From assembly GCA_964020085.1 (NCBI GenBank), contig OZ026596.1:41093343-41157342 (forward strand): DNA of 64,000 nt, in the 5' to 3' direction. The DNA comes from Micromussa lordhowensis. Taxonomy: Eukaryota; Cnidaria; Anthozoa; Scleractinia; Lobophylliidae. Of the stretch, positions 1 to 51,800 are shown piece after piece. The position numbers and the translations under genes were made by a program. The notes beneath the pieces were generated by a model, which saw only the letters and a program-made list of their open reading frames with translations, had not been told where the DNA came from and ran no database searches. Positions within the stretch are counted from its first letter, which is position 1. The number at the start of each line of letters is the position of its first letter.

Positions 1-290
1 TTGTTGCATGCACACAGCAGGTGGAATACCTGCTAATGGAAAGGGTAGCCAAAGGACGGCGGGCATAGAGAGGACGAACGTTGGACATCGAAAATGACAG
101 AAGTTCTTTCTGTTGTTTTCACACCGTACGCCCCGCTGTTCTCTACTCGTATCTCAAATCCCTTTCGCGCCAGAAATGTGTTCAGTTTGGCTGTTATTGG
201 TCATGACGGGAAACAAAGTTTGTTGTTACCATCGGCAGTAGCTTTTTAAAAAGGAAGATAAAATAACAAGCCCCATTGGAAGAAAATAAA

Positions 291-723
291 TTCGCTACTT
301 GCACATTACCCATAATCCCTTGCGTTGTTGGGGGGTAGAAGAGATGTATGGTATCATGACAAAAATTAGTTCGGTGAGCTCGCAAAACCAGCTACTAATG
401 CTAAAACATGCACCAGAATTTACCAGAATCATGATAAGAGAAATTTGTACTAGTTTATAACTAAATGTAGATAATTTTTTTTGTCCATACATCGTCTGTA
501 AAATTACAAGATGATGTATGGACCAAAAAAAAAATTCTCTACATTTAGTTATAAACTAGTACAAATTTCTCCTATCACGATTTTGGTAAATTCTGGTGCA
601 TTTTTAAGCATTAGTAGCTGGTTTTCCGAGCTCACCGAACTAATTTTTGTCATGATACCATACATTTATTCTAATGAATACCCCCAACAACGCAAAGGAT
701 TATGGGTATGTGCAAGTAGCGAA
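291..723. mobile_element. fold-back MITE
   Basis: Two arms of about 210 bases mirror each other around position 501. Arms start ttcgctacttgcac and meet at gatgtatggaccaaaa-like sequence. The open frames inside are shadows of the palindrome. Confidence 0.8.
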
Positions 724-734
724 CAGCTAGAAAA

Positions 735-2990
735 GCCCTAGTGCAAATTCTTCCAGGCAAAACAGCACAGATTGACATTAACATTGACGCTCTTCATCTT
801 CAGATAAACAATGTTTAAATAAGACAACTAAAGCTCACAGAACACTAGGGTTCCCGGGGGGGATCCTGTATAAAAAGGAGGGGGTGCTAGTCGGAAATTT
901 TGAAAAGACCCTTAATTATAAGGAGCCGGGGGAGTAACATGAATTGAAGGGAAATTTTAGGAAGTTTAAAGAGGGATTAAAAGGAAACAAAAACGATTTG
1001 GAACACCACCGAAAGGGCACCCCAGGTTGGCGGGCAACGGTTTAGTGTACGTCTACCAATTTTTAACTTCAAATTCTAACTTAAAACAACATATCTTCCA
1101 AATTTCTCATTTCCATAAATTTTACTAATACTTGGAGAAAAACAATTTATCCCCAAATATACCCAAGAATCACCAAAACACTTACAAAACAGCTCAAAAC
1201 GTAGATTTGTGGGATGAGTAGAGAGATTTTTGACTGCTTGAAACGTGAACGAGATATTTGCGCTAAAACCGTAATACCCAGCCAAAATACGGGGCTTTAT
1301 GTTAACCCCCGCCTTAAGCTTTCTACGTAGTTATCTGCCTTGCTTCCTTGTTATATTATCAAAAAATATTTCTTTTTTTCGACCTTTTCCCGTAAGCCGG
1401 AGATTGACCGCTCGTGTGAAATCATTGTCCGTTGAAAACAAACAAAAAGTGCCAGGCGTTGCAGAATGTTCTCCGCATAGTTCCCCATGTTTGGGATTTC
1501 AGGCAACGCTCCCCCACGAAAAACGTTCCCCAGTCCAGCTGGTTGAGTCGTTAGATGAGGCCTTGTTCTTTTTTCATCCAACTGGAAAAATTGAGAGACT
1601 GTGTTCTAGTGTAATCTATTTGGAAGTTATAAAGGCAAGAGAGTAAGTCAAAACGCTTTTCTCATGTCAAGCCAATCAAAAATGATACGAGGTCACCTCT
1701 TTTCATCTCACGGAATGAAGGCAAAATAGTGTCTGTGTTTTTATATGATGCAGAATGGCGTAGCTTTTATGGGTTCGTGCAGTATTTTATCGTGATTCTC
1801 AGTTATGAACAATCAGCGAAGAGCGAGAATTCTTGACTAAGCTTGCATTGACGAAATGTCATGAAACTTTTGTTAGATTGTAGAATTTGAATGGTGCCTT
1901 TTGTTTCTTTTTTATGCTTTATTACTTTATTCCATAATAGGTCATAATACAAATATTATTAACAACATGATGAGACAGTCAAATACACTTACAAAACTAC
2001 TTACGAGACTAAACAACTTTTGTTTCTATATTGTATGCTTCTTTCTTGGAATAGATTGTAAAATCGCTTAACAATGTTAATTATTGACTTTCATTCAAAT
2101 TGCTATTCAATATACAATTCATCAGGATGACTCTCGCCTTTCAGCATATGGAAGAGTTGGAATTGAGGTCAGTTTTGTTTGTTACAAAAATACATGTATC
2201 AAAATTCCGGCTAAAATGGACTGTTAACGTTTTTCCCCTTAACACCTCCATACGCTGAGCCACGTTTCGCGTAATGAAACTCAGTCGTTATGTAACAGTA
2301 GATGACGGCGGTAACTAGGTCACGTTTCACAAGCTAAACGTTCGGATACAGATTAAAAAAATAATAACTCCTCACAACGATGGCTTGAGTCGCCTGTGTT
2401 CCAGTGCGATAGATTCGTCCAAATTTGTTTACTTTTAGCGCCTCCATCTTTCTGAAGTCGCAATGACACCAAGCTTCCAAAACCCTGAAAAATGTCGTTA
2501 ATTTTGTCAAACCTGTACTCCAGGTGACCAAAACGTGCCACGTTTCTTTGACAAATATTCATACTTTCGTGCTCCAAACGAAACATTTTCATTGGTCCAG
2601 TCGATACAGTTGTCTGGGGAACTGTCTCGTTTGAAAAATAAACATGTGCGAAAAAACGTTCACGCTTCACGGTTGAACGCAAATGGTAGTATATGTTTTT
2701 GTTTTTCTGGACAGTCCCAGAGCTGGCTGACATCAGAAGTGGAATTTTCCACCAGTTTTTCACCTCCTGTGTGTATGTAACTTTGCAAAAAGATTTATAA
2801 AACAAGAAACCCCAGTGGAAGAAAACCAAGAGTCAGAATGGGTGCTGGTATTCAACTTAGCTAGATGAAAAAACAAATAGTTCCAGGCAAAACAACACTG
2901 AATAGGACTTTAATGCTCTATATCTCAAGATAAACAATATTTGAAGACGACAAACCACGCACACGTAACACTACGTTTATGCTATTTACA
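735..2990. repeat. pair of diverged direct repeats in the region 3' of EP400
   Basis: About 110 bases around 740-845 (ttccaggcaaaacagcaca ... agataaacaatg) recur in diverged form near 2872-2985 in the same orientation. The rest of 1-4061 shows no gene I can support; it may include the EP400 3' UTR. Confidence 0.5.
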
Positions 2991-4061
2991 AAGCTGAATA
3001 ATAAAATGCCTCTTTTCCAATACCTGAAATGTTCCTTGAACTTTTGTTTTACCCAGAGGCAGTGAGTGACATTTCCCACTCGTGTATTTTATTAGAGTTA
3101 CACTATCAAGAAAAACTGTTGATTTTCACGAACAGAACGAGAGCTCAGATGACGGTCACACTCGACTTCGTTGAAAAGACAATTCCTAAAAAACCCCAGG
3201 GGGTTACTCATTAAAAAAGAAATAGCGAGGGGGTTTCACAACAGCAAGATTACAAAAAGGCCCGTGTCTCAAAGAAAAAACATCCAATTTCTTATTTACA
3301 ACCGAGGTTAATACTTCAAATATCCTGCCACAGTTTGGTGCACGGAGAGGAAACAAATCTGCATTGGGACAAATGTATATTTTGCACCCATTATGAGTAT
3401 GTCCACAATGTGAAGTGGTTGCTTATAATTGAGCGGATAAAACAAGCAAATAAACAACAGACACGACTCAAGCATAAAGGAAATGCATAGAAAACTGGTG
3501 GAAGCCCAGAACTATCGGTCTGTATAACTTTGTAGAAACACCTGCCGCATGGCGTCTGTGGAATTATTTTTTTCAAACGGTACTATTTTGTTAACTTGCC
3601 GTGTTCTCCTCTGTTTATCAAATGGCACATTCTCTGTGCGTTTGGAAGTGGATACATACCGCTTCCGACTGCATGGATAGCATTGGTTAAATGCGGTCAA
3701 AACGAGGTGCGCATGCCAGTTTGTGTTGCTATGGTAACAAGAGGGGTTGTAATCACAATCTTGTCTGCTTTTTTGTGATTTTGGGGAACAAAGAATATCA
3801 AGAAGTTTGAATGTGCTGTTTAGGATCGAGGTTACGGATGTCACCGCAAAGATGAAGCTCACTGGTTTGTAAGGATATTTCGAAAGAATAAAAGTAGTCT
3901 GCTTGTCTACTAATTCAACCTCGGCTAAAATACTTCAGAAATACCAAATTGAACCACAATATTCTTCAACAGTGTGAGGAAATCTACGAGAAAAATGTTC
4001 ATTCACATGTCACTTCATAATCTTACAAAACTACTTCAAATAATAAAACAAGAGCACTATG

Positions 4062-44060
<39,999 letters not shown>

Positions 44061-44757
44061 CGCTTTAGCTCCGTGAAGTGCTTGTTTGACATAATATTTC
44101 TACCCCGTAAGCGAGACTTCAAAATAATCCTACGAGAGGAAATGACATTTTCTGTCAATTTCGTACGAGGAAGAGCATGCGCGATTTTGCCGCCATATTG
44201 TTTTTCGTAAGCGACAATAACGTTTACTATAATCACAAAATTAGTGTGCTAAACTAAGCCATCCACCCGAAATTTACTTACACCCTCCACCATCGTTAAC
44301 CTGCTGATATTTCCATGTGGTTTTCAAGGCGTATTTCAAAGTTGGTTGCTGAAAAAATATGAGAAATTGACGCTAAAAGCCCCACAAAAAATTCCGCTTC
44401 AACAACAGCTTGATATGCGCTTGACCACCACACCACCCTAGAGCATTATGGGTGCATCGCCCAGAGCATCATAAAGGAGGCGCGGTGCCTTAGTATTGCG
44501 CGCCCAAAAAATTGGAGTAAACTAAGGAAACAGTATTTTAACCGTAAAGAAAGCTTCTTTAACATGAATACTAGTCAAATTCAATTAAAAATCAAATTAA
44601 AATTCCGATATTGTTTTTAGTTTTACCATTTTCCATCAAAAAGTGAAAAGGGGTAGGTGGGGGTGAAAGTCAACACCAAACCGAGGTTGCCTCTCAGTGG
44701 CGCGAAGGACGAATATGTTTTGCGGAATGAAAAACATGAATGTTATAACTTAACACA
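44061..44757. promoter_or_regulatory. shared divergent promoter region of EP400 and RAD54B
   Basis: Only 697 bases separate the two divergent first codons. At about 44175-44182 lies GCATGCGC, the core of an NRF1-type site. At about 44188-44200 lies GCCGCCATATTG, a good match to the YY1 site often found just downstream of housekeeping start sites. No TATA box is placed to serve either gene. The element positions suggest that EP400 transcription starts near 44200; the RAD54B start is not evident. The bidirectional reading is inferred from spacing. Confidence 0.5.
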
Positions 44758-47700
44758 ATGAGGCGTTCTGCAGCTCCTTCCGTGAGAGCTGCCAAAAAAA
44801 TGAAGTTTTGTACTCCGTTTCTGGCTGGAAGCAAAGAAAATTCAACAGGAAACTTGACGAGTGTAACAACAGTTTCGCTCGCGAAGCAATCAAATCCAAA
44901 TCAGGTGACATTAGAAGTTTACATATGAACTAAAATACAGCTGAATTTCTGATAACGTAACAGTCTGTTATTTCTAATTTTCGATTGCCTTTTGACTTCT
45001 GTGGACGAAAATCAAAGCAATCTGCATGATTAATAGTCACTGATGCAGAAGGTTCTTTAGACTAGTTTTAAAAACAGCAATGTCACGAAGAGAAGAGATT
45101 AACATTGCCTCTTCAACTGAACTCAACCAGAATCACAATTCATTTGTTATAATAGCGAAAATGTCAACTAAAAGGTTTGATTTAATTTTTGTAATAAAAA
45201 GAATTCACTCGTATCCTCAGTGCTATATTTAACATTTGGAAAGTATCTTTGAATTTCAGTCGGTACTTTGTCCTAATTATGGCTCTAGAGTACAATGTAG
45301 TTATATGGATTACTGACCAAGCGTGGGGTCCAGATAGCTGGATGTTGGCCAAGTTCTTTTTGCAGAGTTGAGGTCCATAAACACGCAAAAAAAAGAGCGA
45401 GGTCAGTATTCAGCCATCTTGCCCGATCAAGCTTGGTCAATAAAGGTTTATTATATGGCGTTCAGGACACAGCAAGTAGTCCAGAGCAGGCAAGATACAT
45501 GTAGCATGATCTTGCGCGCTCAGGTAGCCATGAATCTTAGTGTGGGATTTGATTCATCTTGCCTGCTAACGGAGCTGGCCATATAATAAGGTGTAACCCA
45601 ATAAACGTTTTGTATGATATTAGATCGAAGCTTGACAATTCTTGCTCCTAGTGCACATCTATACCAAAATATTTGTCAAGCTCTCCCCAGTATTCTTAGG
45701 CTAGGCGACGTGTATATTCTACAAATAAAAACTCCCTTCAATCTGGTCATTTACTTTTATTATTACATTTCTTTACTGTTGTAATAATTAGGTTTGGCTT
45801 TAATTACTTAGTGCGTACAGTAACAGATGTATTTTCTTGGGTATAATTTTCAGATGACCAGTGACAGAATTAGTTGTGAAGTTTCCAAGAGTGACCAAGC
45901 CAGGCTAGGTCCTTCCACAACTGAAAATGACACTACAAATAGTACAATTCCAACAAATTGTGCAAACTTATTGAAACCTGAAGGCAAATTAACGGTTACC
46001 AGACCTCTTTCACATACTCCAGTGACCAGTAATCCAACTCCTTTCAAATGCCCTCTTCAACGTTCTTCCACTGTAAACATTCCTTCTGGTAAGTTCTCTC
46101 TTGCATTCTTGTCACCATTAAGGTGCTTTTTATTTTTGTTTTTTGTTACAGTAAAAAATAGATGCACCTTACACACTTGATGTTTGTCTTTTTTTCAGCA
46201 ATTTCTGATGAAAAGGAAAATTGTTACCACTATTTCAATGTTGTTTGGTAAGTAGCTGATCAGAAATTCATGTAGAACTTGCACAAACTTCTAAACCTTT
46301 TTTATTGAGTGCATGTTTTTGCAAGGAAAGATTAACTTGTCAAATTCATTGACAATGGTTTTATTTTTTTCAGGGGAAAGATGTCAAAGAAAAAGGTAAG
46401 AAATGAAAAATTATAACATTAAATTATATTATTCTCAGTACTTTTAAAACCTGTTGGGTTTAATCATTGCATCAATTACACTGAGGCACATTAATTTTTT
46501 TCTTTATCATTTTAGCATAAAAAGTGGGAAGGAGATGGTAAGTATATTTTGTTCACATTAATTTACATTATATAGTCCATCAGCTGAGGGGGTTGCATGG
46601 CTCACTTTAGGGGAACAAACAAAACTTGCATAATCTTAATCTTTGACTATTGAGCATCATAAAAATGTATGATAGCAAGGATAGAACGGTAGCTTTCACT
46701 TTGTAAATCGAATTTTAAATTTTCCCCTCAAAACCTCCGTTTGGTCGCCATCTTGCATTTCTAAAAACTCCTTTAAAATTGTTATTCTTTCTGAAGTGCA
46801 CACAGTTTTTTGCCTAGACGTGTATTTGTGATAATATGTATCAGAGATATTATAAAAACTTTCTTTACGGTTATTCCAGCTATGATGATGTCATAAATGA
46901 CGTCACAGTGATCGCCATTTTGTTTTCTAGCTTGTGCGTTTAACGGCTTTCTCGATATGTGAAATAACTAAACTTACCATTAAGGCGTCTACATCACAAT
47001 CCTAAAAAAACGTGCTTAGAGCCATCGTTAACTTCTCTTTCTACATTTAGTTTAGTGTACTACCCCATGAATCAATGAAGCACAAATCAGAGTTGATACT
47101 TCTGTCTAGAGCTCTTTGAATACAGTGCCGCGTTTGTATAACGTTCTGCTTCAAGGTTCTTACTTGCATGTGGGATCTATAATATAAAGATTCGTTCATG
47201 TCATGTACTTCTTTTGCCTCACGAACATCGTATTTCACAATAGAAGGCTCCTACATTCCTGAGTTGCGAACTATACAACATGTGATCTTGCTATTTCAAA
47301 CCTGAATAAAGACACAGCAAAAGGTAATAACTATCTTCATGTTCACCAGTGCAGTAACCTACACCATTCAACGTACTTACCCGTATCAATCCTCCACATC
47401 TTCAGAGTCAATATCCCTACTCTCACAATGAACGCCATCATCAGTCACCATATTCTCACACTGGACACTGCACATATCAGTGCACTTCAGATCCGCCTTC
47501 AAGCAGCAGCAGTTATCGACCGTGCATGCTCTCCTGCACGTACAGGAGAGTAGTTCCAGCACATATTCTGGAGCCGGCTTAGATCCGAGCCACACAAATT
47601 TCACGACATTTGAGATATTTTCTACTTCCCTGCCGTGCCCACATGGGGAGGGGATTAATTACCGGAAGGGGAACAACGGCTCTTTTCCAGATTGCTGCTT

Positions 47701-48817
47701 GATAATTTGCTCTTGTTACATGAGGTCGGAAAGAAGACTCGCATGGCGGCAAGGCCTCTGGCTCAACCTTCCCGCCTTTGGCGCAATGGATCTCATAGCG
47801 CAGCATATCCACACTTTGGCACTTCTTCCCGTAAATCTGACACACAAGGGCCTCCGGATCTTTAAAGGTATCCTCAGATACTTCCCATTCCTCCCCAATA
47901 CTTGCCATGGCTCGGACGTACTTTTCACTGTCATAGCTCGGACGTACTTTTCACTGCGTTGGAGAAGCCACTTCCCTTTACCAGAGAAGGCAGAGATCGT
48001 GTCACAGCCTGTGATCGCGTGCACGAAGATAAGGGCTTTCAAGAAGTAGTTTTTGTCAATGCCTGGGTCGAGCTCCATCTCCAAGCTGTTCACAACTAAC
48101 GAAAGGTCTATTATTCTGCTCTTTGTGCCTCTTCCCTTCTTCATGTAGCACTTTGTGAGGCTTTGAGCTATGAGCAAGACTTTAATGTTAAAGCCAGTCC
48201 ATCCAGGCACAAGTAGTAATGGATGTGTTTCGAGCATTCTCACCTCGAGCCACACAAGGCAACGCAATGTCAGTTCCTTTGTTTTGAACGTGTGGCAGTT
48301 CCCCTGCCCCCACCCTTTTCCGCCGTAGTACTCGGGGATCTCTTTAGTTACCACAGTCGCTGGCAAGGATCTCCTGCATTTCTTTGCCACTGGTGGTGCG
48401 TAGTCTTGGTCATCTGACTCGTCTCCACTCTGTCCCTCACTTCTTTCCGTGACTAGGAAACAGTCCACGCGATGGGACATTCCAGACCCGCTCAATGTAC
48501 ACTCCAAGTCATCGATGTTATCGGCCACCATCAGGGCGACAGTGGACTTGCACTCCTTTTGCGTTAGACTGGCCGGAAGGACGACTCGGTTTTCTCGTTG
48601 CTTGATAATTTGGTTTTATCAAGTGGGTTGATAATGTGAATTGGCCACCGTAAAGAGATTCGGAAGCTGACGTTTCGAGCGTTAGCCCTTCGTCAGAGCG
48701 AATCGAGGGATTCGCTCCGACGAAGGGCTAATGCTCGAAACGTCAGCTTCCGAATCTCTTTACGGTGGCCAATTCACATTATCAACCCACTTGATAAAAC
48801 CAAATTATCTTGTAATA

Positions 48818-48854
<37 letters not shown>

Positions 48855-51800
48855 TGTCCCCTTTTCTCGTTGCTTGTTGATGACGTCTAACGCATACTCG
48901 GTCTCAATCTCTTCTACTAGGTCATAACTTACGCCGTGGCCGTACTTTTAGATAAGCTTTACAACCCGCTCTATGTTGTTACAAAGGGCCTTTACAACAG
49001 AAAGAAACAACATGCTTTTTGGAGTTTTCACAGCCCCATTCGTAGCAGAAAAAACAATATCCTGTCCGAAAGATTCTTTCAGCCTTACTGTATTTTTTCT
49101 GTCCTACTGCTATCACTGTCGAGCGATTTACCAGAAATAAGCACAGTCAAAAAGACGTCAAGTAGATATGGAATATAGTAATTAGCTCTACTTGGTTTCA
49201 AATTGTCCTCTTCAGGCGGCCAAGACATCTGCGGCTCAAGATCTTTTATTTCATTGTTAATTAATAATGCAGTCTTTATCACATTCTTTTCGTTGTCATC
49301 CATGCTACCTTTAAGTGACTCTAACTCGGTTTTGGGCCTAAAGAAATCCAGAACGACTTTGTTTATGGCTAATGAGTTTGGATACATTAACACCTTGTTA
49401 TACTGGTAAGTGATAAAACTAATTTCTGGAAACTTGGTTGACAGCGTTCGCATGAGGTTCTTTTTGTGTGATTCTGAGACAGTTACTAGCTCGCTAGCTT
49501 TGTTCAGAAACAGTTAACGTTCTTTCACAACTTTATACTCGATTATGTCAGGGTTGGCAAAAAAATTTTCGCACAAACGGTACACAGCTTCATAATAAGC
49601 AGGCTGTAATGGACAATTTGTTTCATTCGACCTTTACAAAACCGACTTTTACAAGCTTTAATGGAGGAGGACGATTATGTTGGCACATCTTTTCTAATCG
49701 ATAAATTTCAAAATAAATACTCAAAATAGCTTTGTCTAATTGCGATTTCTATTTCATCCATTTATTCATTTACCTACTTATTTATTTATTTATTTATTTA
49801 TTTGCTAGACGTGCATTTGTTTCATCTCTTTACTGGTATGTAACACTAACATTTTGATTTACTCTTTAAACAGTCTTACTCGCTACCCGCCTAGATTAGC
49901 CTCAGCTATTTGCGGGTTAGCGTTGTTTTTGTAAAATTTTGTTGATTTAATAATAAACTTGACTTGACTTGAAACTTGACTTTGACGTTTGCATTGGAAA
50001 AAAATATTCTTACAAAACTTTTGTAGCAGGAGGCGTAGTACTTCGCTTCGCTTGAAATGAGATCTTTTGCACATATTCCAATCACATCCCTAGCTACTTC
50101 GCTCATATCACTGAGTGTTTGTTTTACATGAAGAGAAGCACATTCTCTTACTGTCTCGTCGGCGCGAAATTCCTGCACATTGTGAAGCTTTTCTCTGGTT
50201 TTCGTGTTTGGCTTGTACTTTGACTTTTTGCAAAGCAAGCATTGATCAGGCAGAATCGCTGCGTTTGGCTGATTTCCATCTCTATTGATTCTTCTAAGTG
50301 CAGTTCCAGCTGCATCATCAAATGGCTTGTTGGTCTGCAAATCTCTCTTGTTGGTGAGCTCAGCTCGGCAATTGCGATGATATTTGTTGGCACTTTCGGG
50401 AAATTCGCTTTCAGTTGAAGCCTCCAAAATCAGTTCGTGATTCCGAATAACGGCAGCACGATATAAGGTTGTCCAGGAAGAAATATCTTTGCACTGAGCT
50501 AGCTTTAAACCCGAACAACCGCATATAATGCATTCTTCCGCCATTGATCATGGTGCAAAGGAAGCAAACTCGCGCCGTCTTACAAGCATAATATTCAATG
50601 GGTTTTCTAGGTAGGAAACAAGCAAACGTTTTTGAGGGGGGAAGAGGGCCTTATTAAAAAATCTTGCCGTGTATACATATATTTTATTTACTTGTTCTGG
50701 TTCGCAATAATTTTCAAAACCGCAATGTTTTTCAAACGACTGTAAGTGCAACCTGATCTAATCAGGCGTTGTGACGTCACTTATGACGTCACATACTTAT
50801 AATTCCGTCACTAGAATAAACGAAAATCAGGTTTGTAGTTACAATACATTTTTAATTTGCTTTGATACCGGATTTGTGCATGTTAAAAGAAAAAAACCAG
50901 CTTTGTTGCCCTCCCCAAAGATCAAAGATGGCGGCAAAACAAAGGTACGAGGGACAAATTTAAAATTCGATTTACAAAGTGAAAGCTACCGTTCTACCCT
51001 TGCTATCATACATTTTTATGATGCTTAATAGTCAAAGATTAAGACAAGACATGTTTCGGCTGTTCCCCTCAAGTGAGCCATAAACCCAAATTTTCGGCTC
51101 TCAGCTGATGGACTAATATGCTGGAAGTGAAACTATTGTAAATGAAATACCGTCGCTTGCGCAAATGATTGTAGCTGATTTATCTACCGTTGGCAACTGA
51201 AGACATGGCATTTATAATAAATATAATAAATAGGTTAGGCAGAAATTTCCACTGTCAAGTGATTTACGAAATTGTAATTTTCAAAACTTCTTTCTTTGTT
51301 TCCTATATCTATTCCTATATCTATTCCTTTATCTATCCTATATCTATATCTATATATTTTCAAAACTACAAAAGACAAAATGCCCGTACACGTTGCTGGC
51401 TTTGCTTCCCTTCAAGTGTTTGGGTAAGTGGCGTTAAAATGTTCCCAAGTGGGCGGGTGGTGGATCTATACAGACTGAACTATATAATTTAAAATGAAAT
51501 TGTTGGTAACAACCAATTTATACTTAGAATGCATTGTCGTTAGCATTATCATCTCCTTCAGGTTTTCATCTCTGTGACACCCTCTAGAAAGGCCTTGAGA
51601 AAAATAATCTAACAGTGGACTCAGATCTCACTGATCAATTTTAATTTTGCTGTGTTATTTATTCAACACTTAGGTATACTAGTTATAAAAGGGAGAACTG
51701 CATCTTTGAAAGACCTGGAAGGAAAGGAGTAAGTGGGCTAGTTAGTAAATAAACCCCTTCAGGCAGTTGGTATGTCGGCTGATAATGTCCGCGGCTGAGA

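Larger units (their letters stand above)
46572..51119 (-). mobile_element. DNA-transposon-like element with long terminal inverted repeats inside RAD54B intron 5
   Basis: The left end (46572 onward, TAGTCCATCAGCTGAG) reappears inverted at the right end (to 51119). Similarity continues through gtgaaagctaccgttcta and the gccatctt block to about 46915 and 50765, so the inverted repeats are roughly 350 bases, imperfect. Both inner ends carry tgacgtca motifs. Between them lies a decayed minus-strand coding region (47386-50544). A short ATA flanks both ends and could be a target-site duplication, but this is weak. I cannot assign a superfamily. Confidence 0.72.

Noticed and set aside
511..741. Open frames mirrored on both strands near 194-741
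   Set aside because: They are opposite arms of one palindromic MITE, so the similarity of the two translations is only the inverted repeat.
2353..2829. 158-codon minus-strand open frame 3' of EP400
   Set aside because: I recognise no domain, its composition is unlike the nearby genes, and it has no convincing splice or poly(A) context.
47480..48049. 189-codon plus-strand frame in the RAD54B intron element
   Set aside because: It lies antisense to the decayed element coding region, which carries the recognisable motifs.
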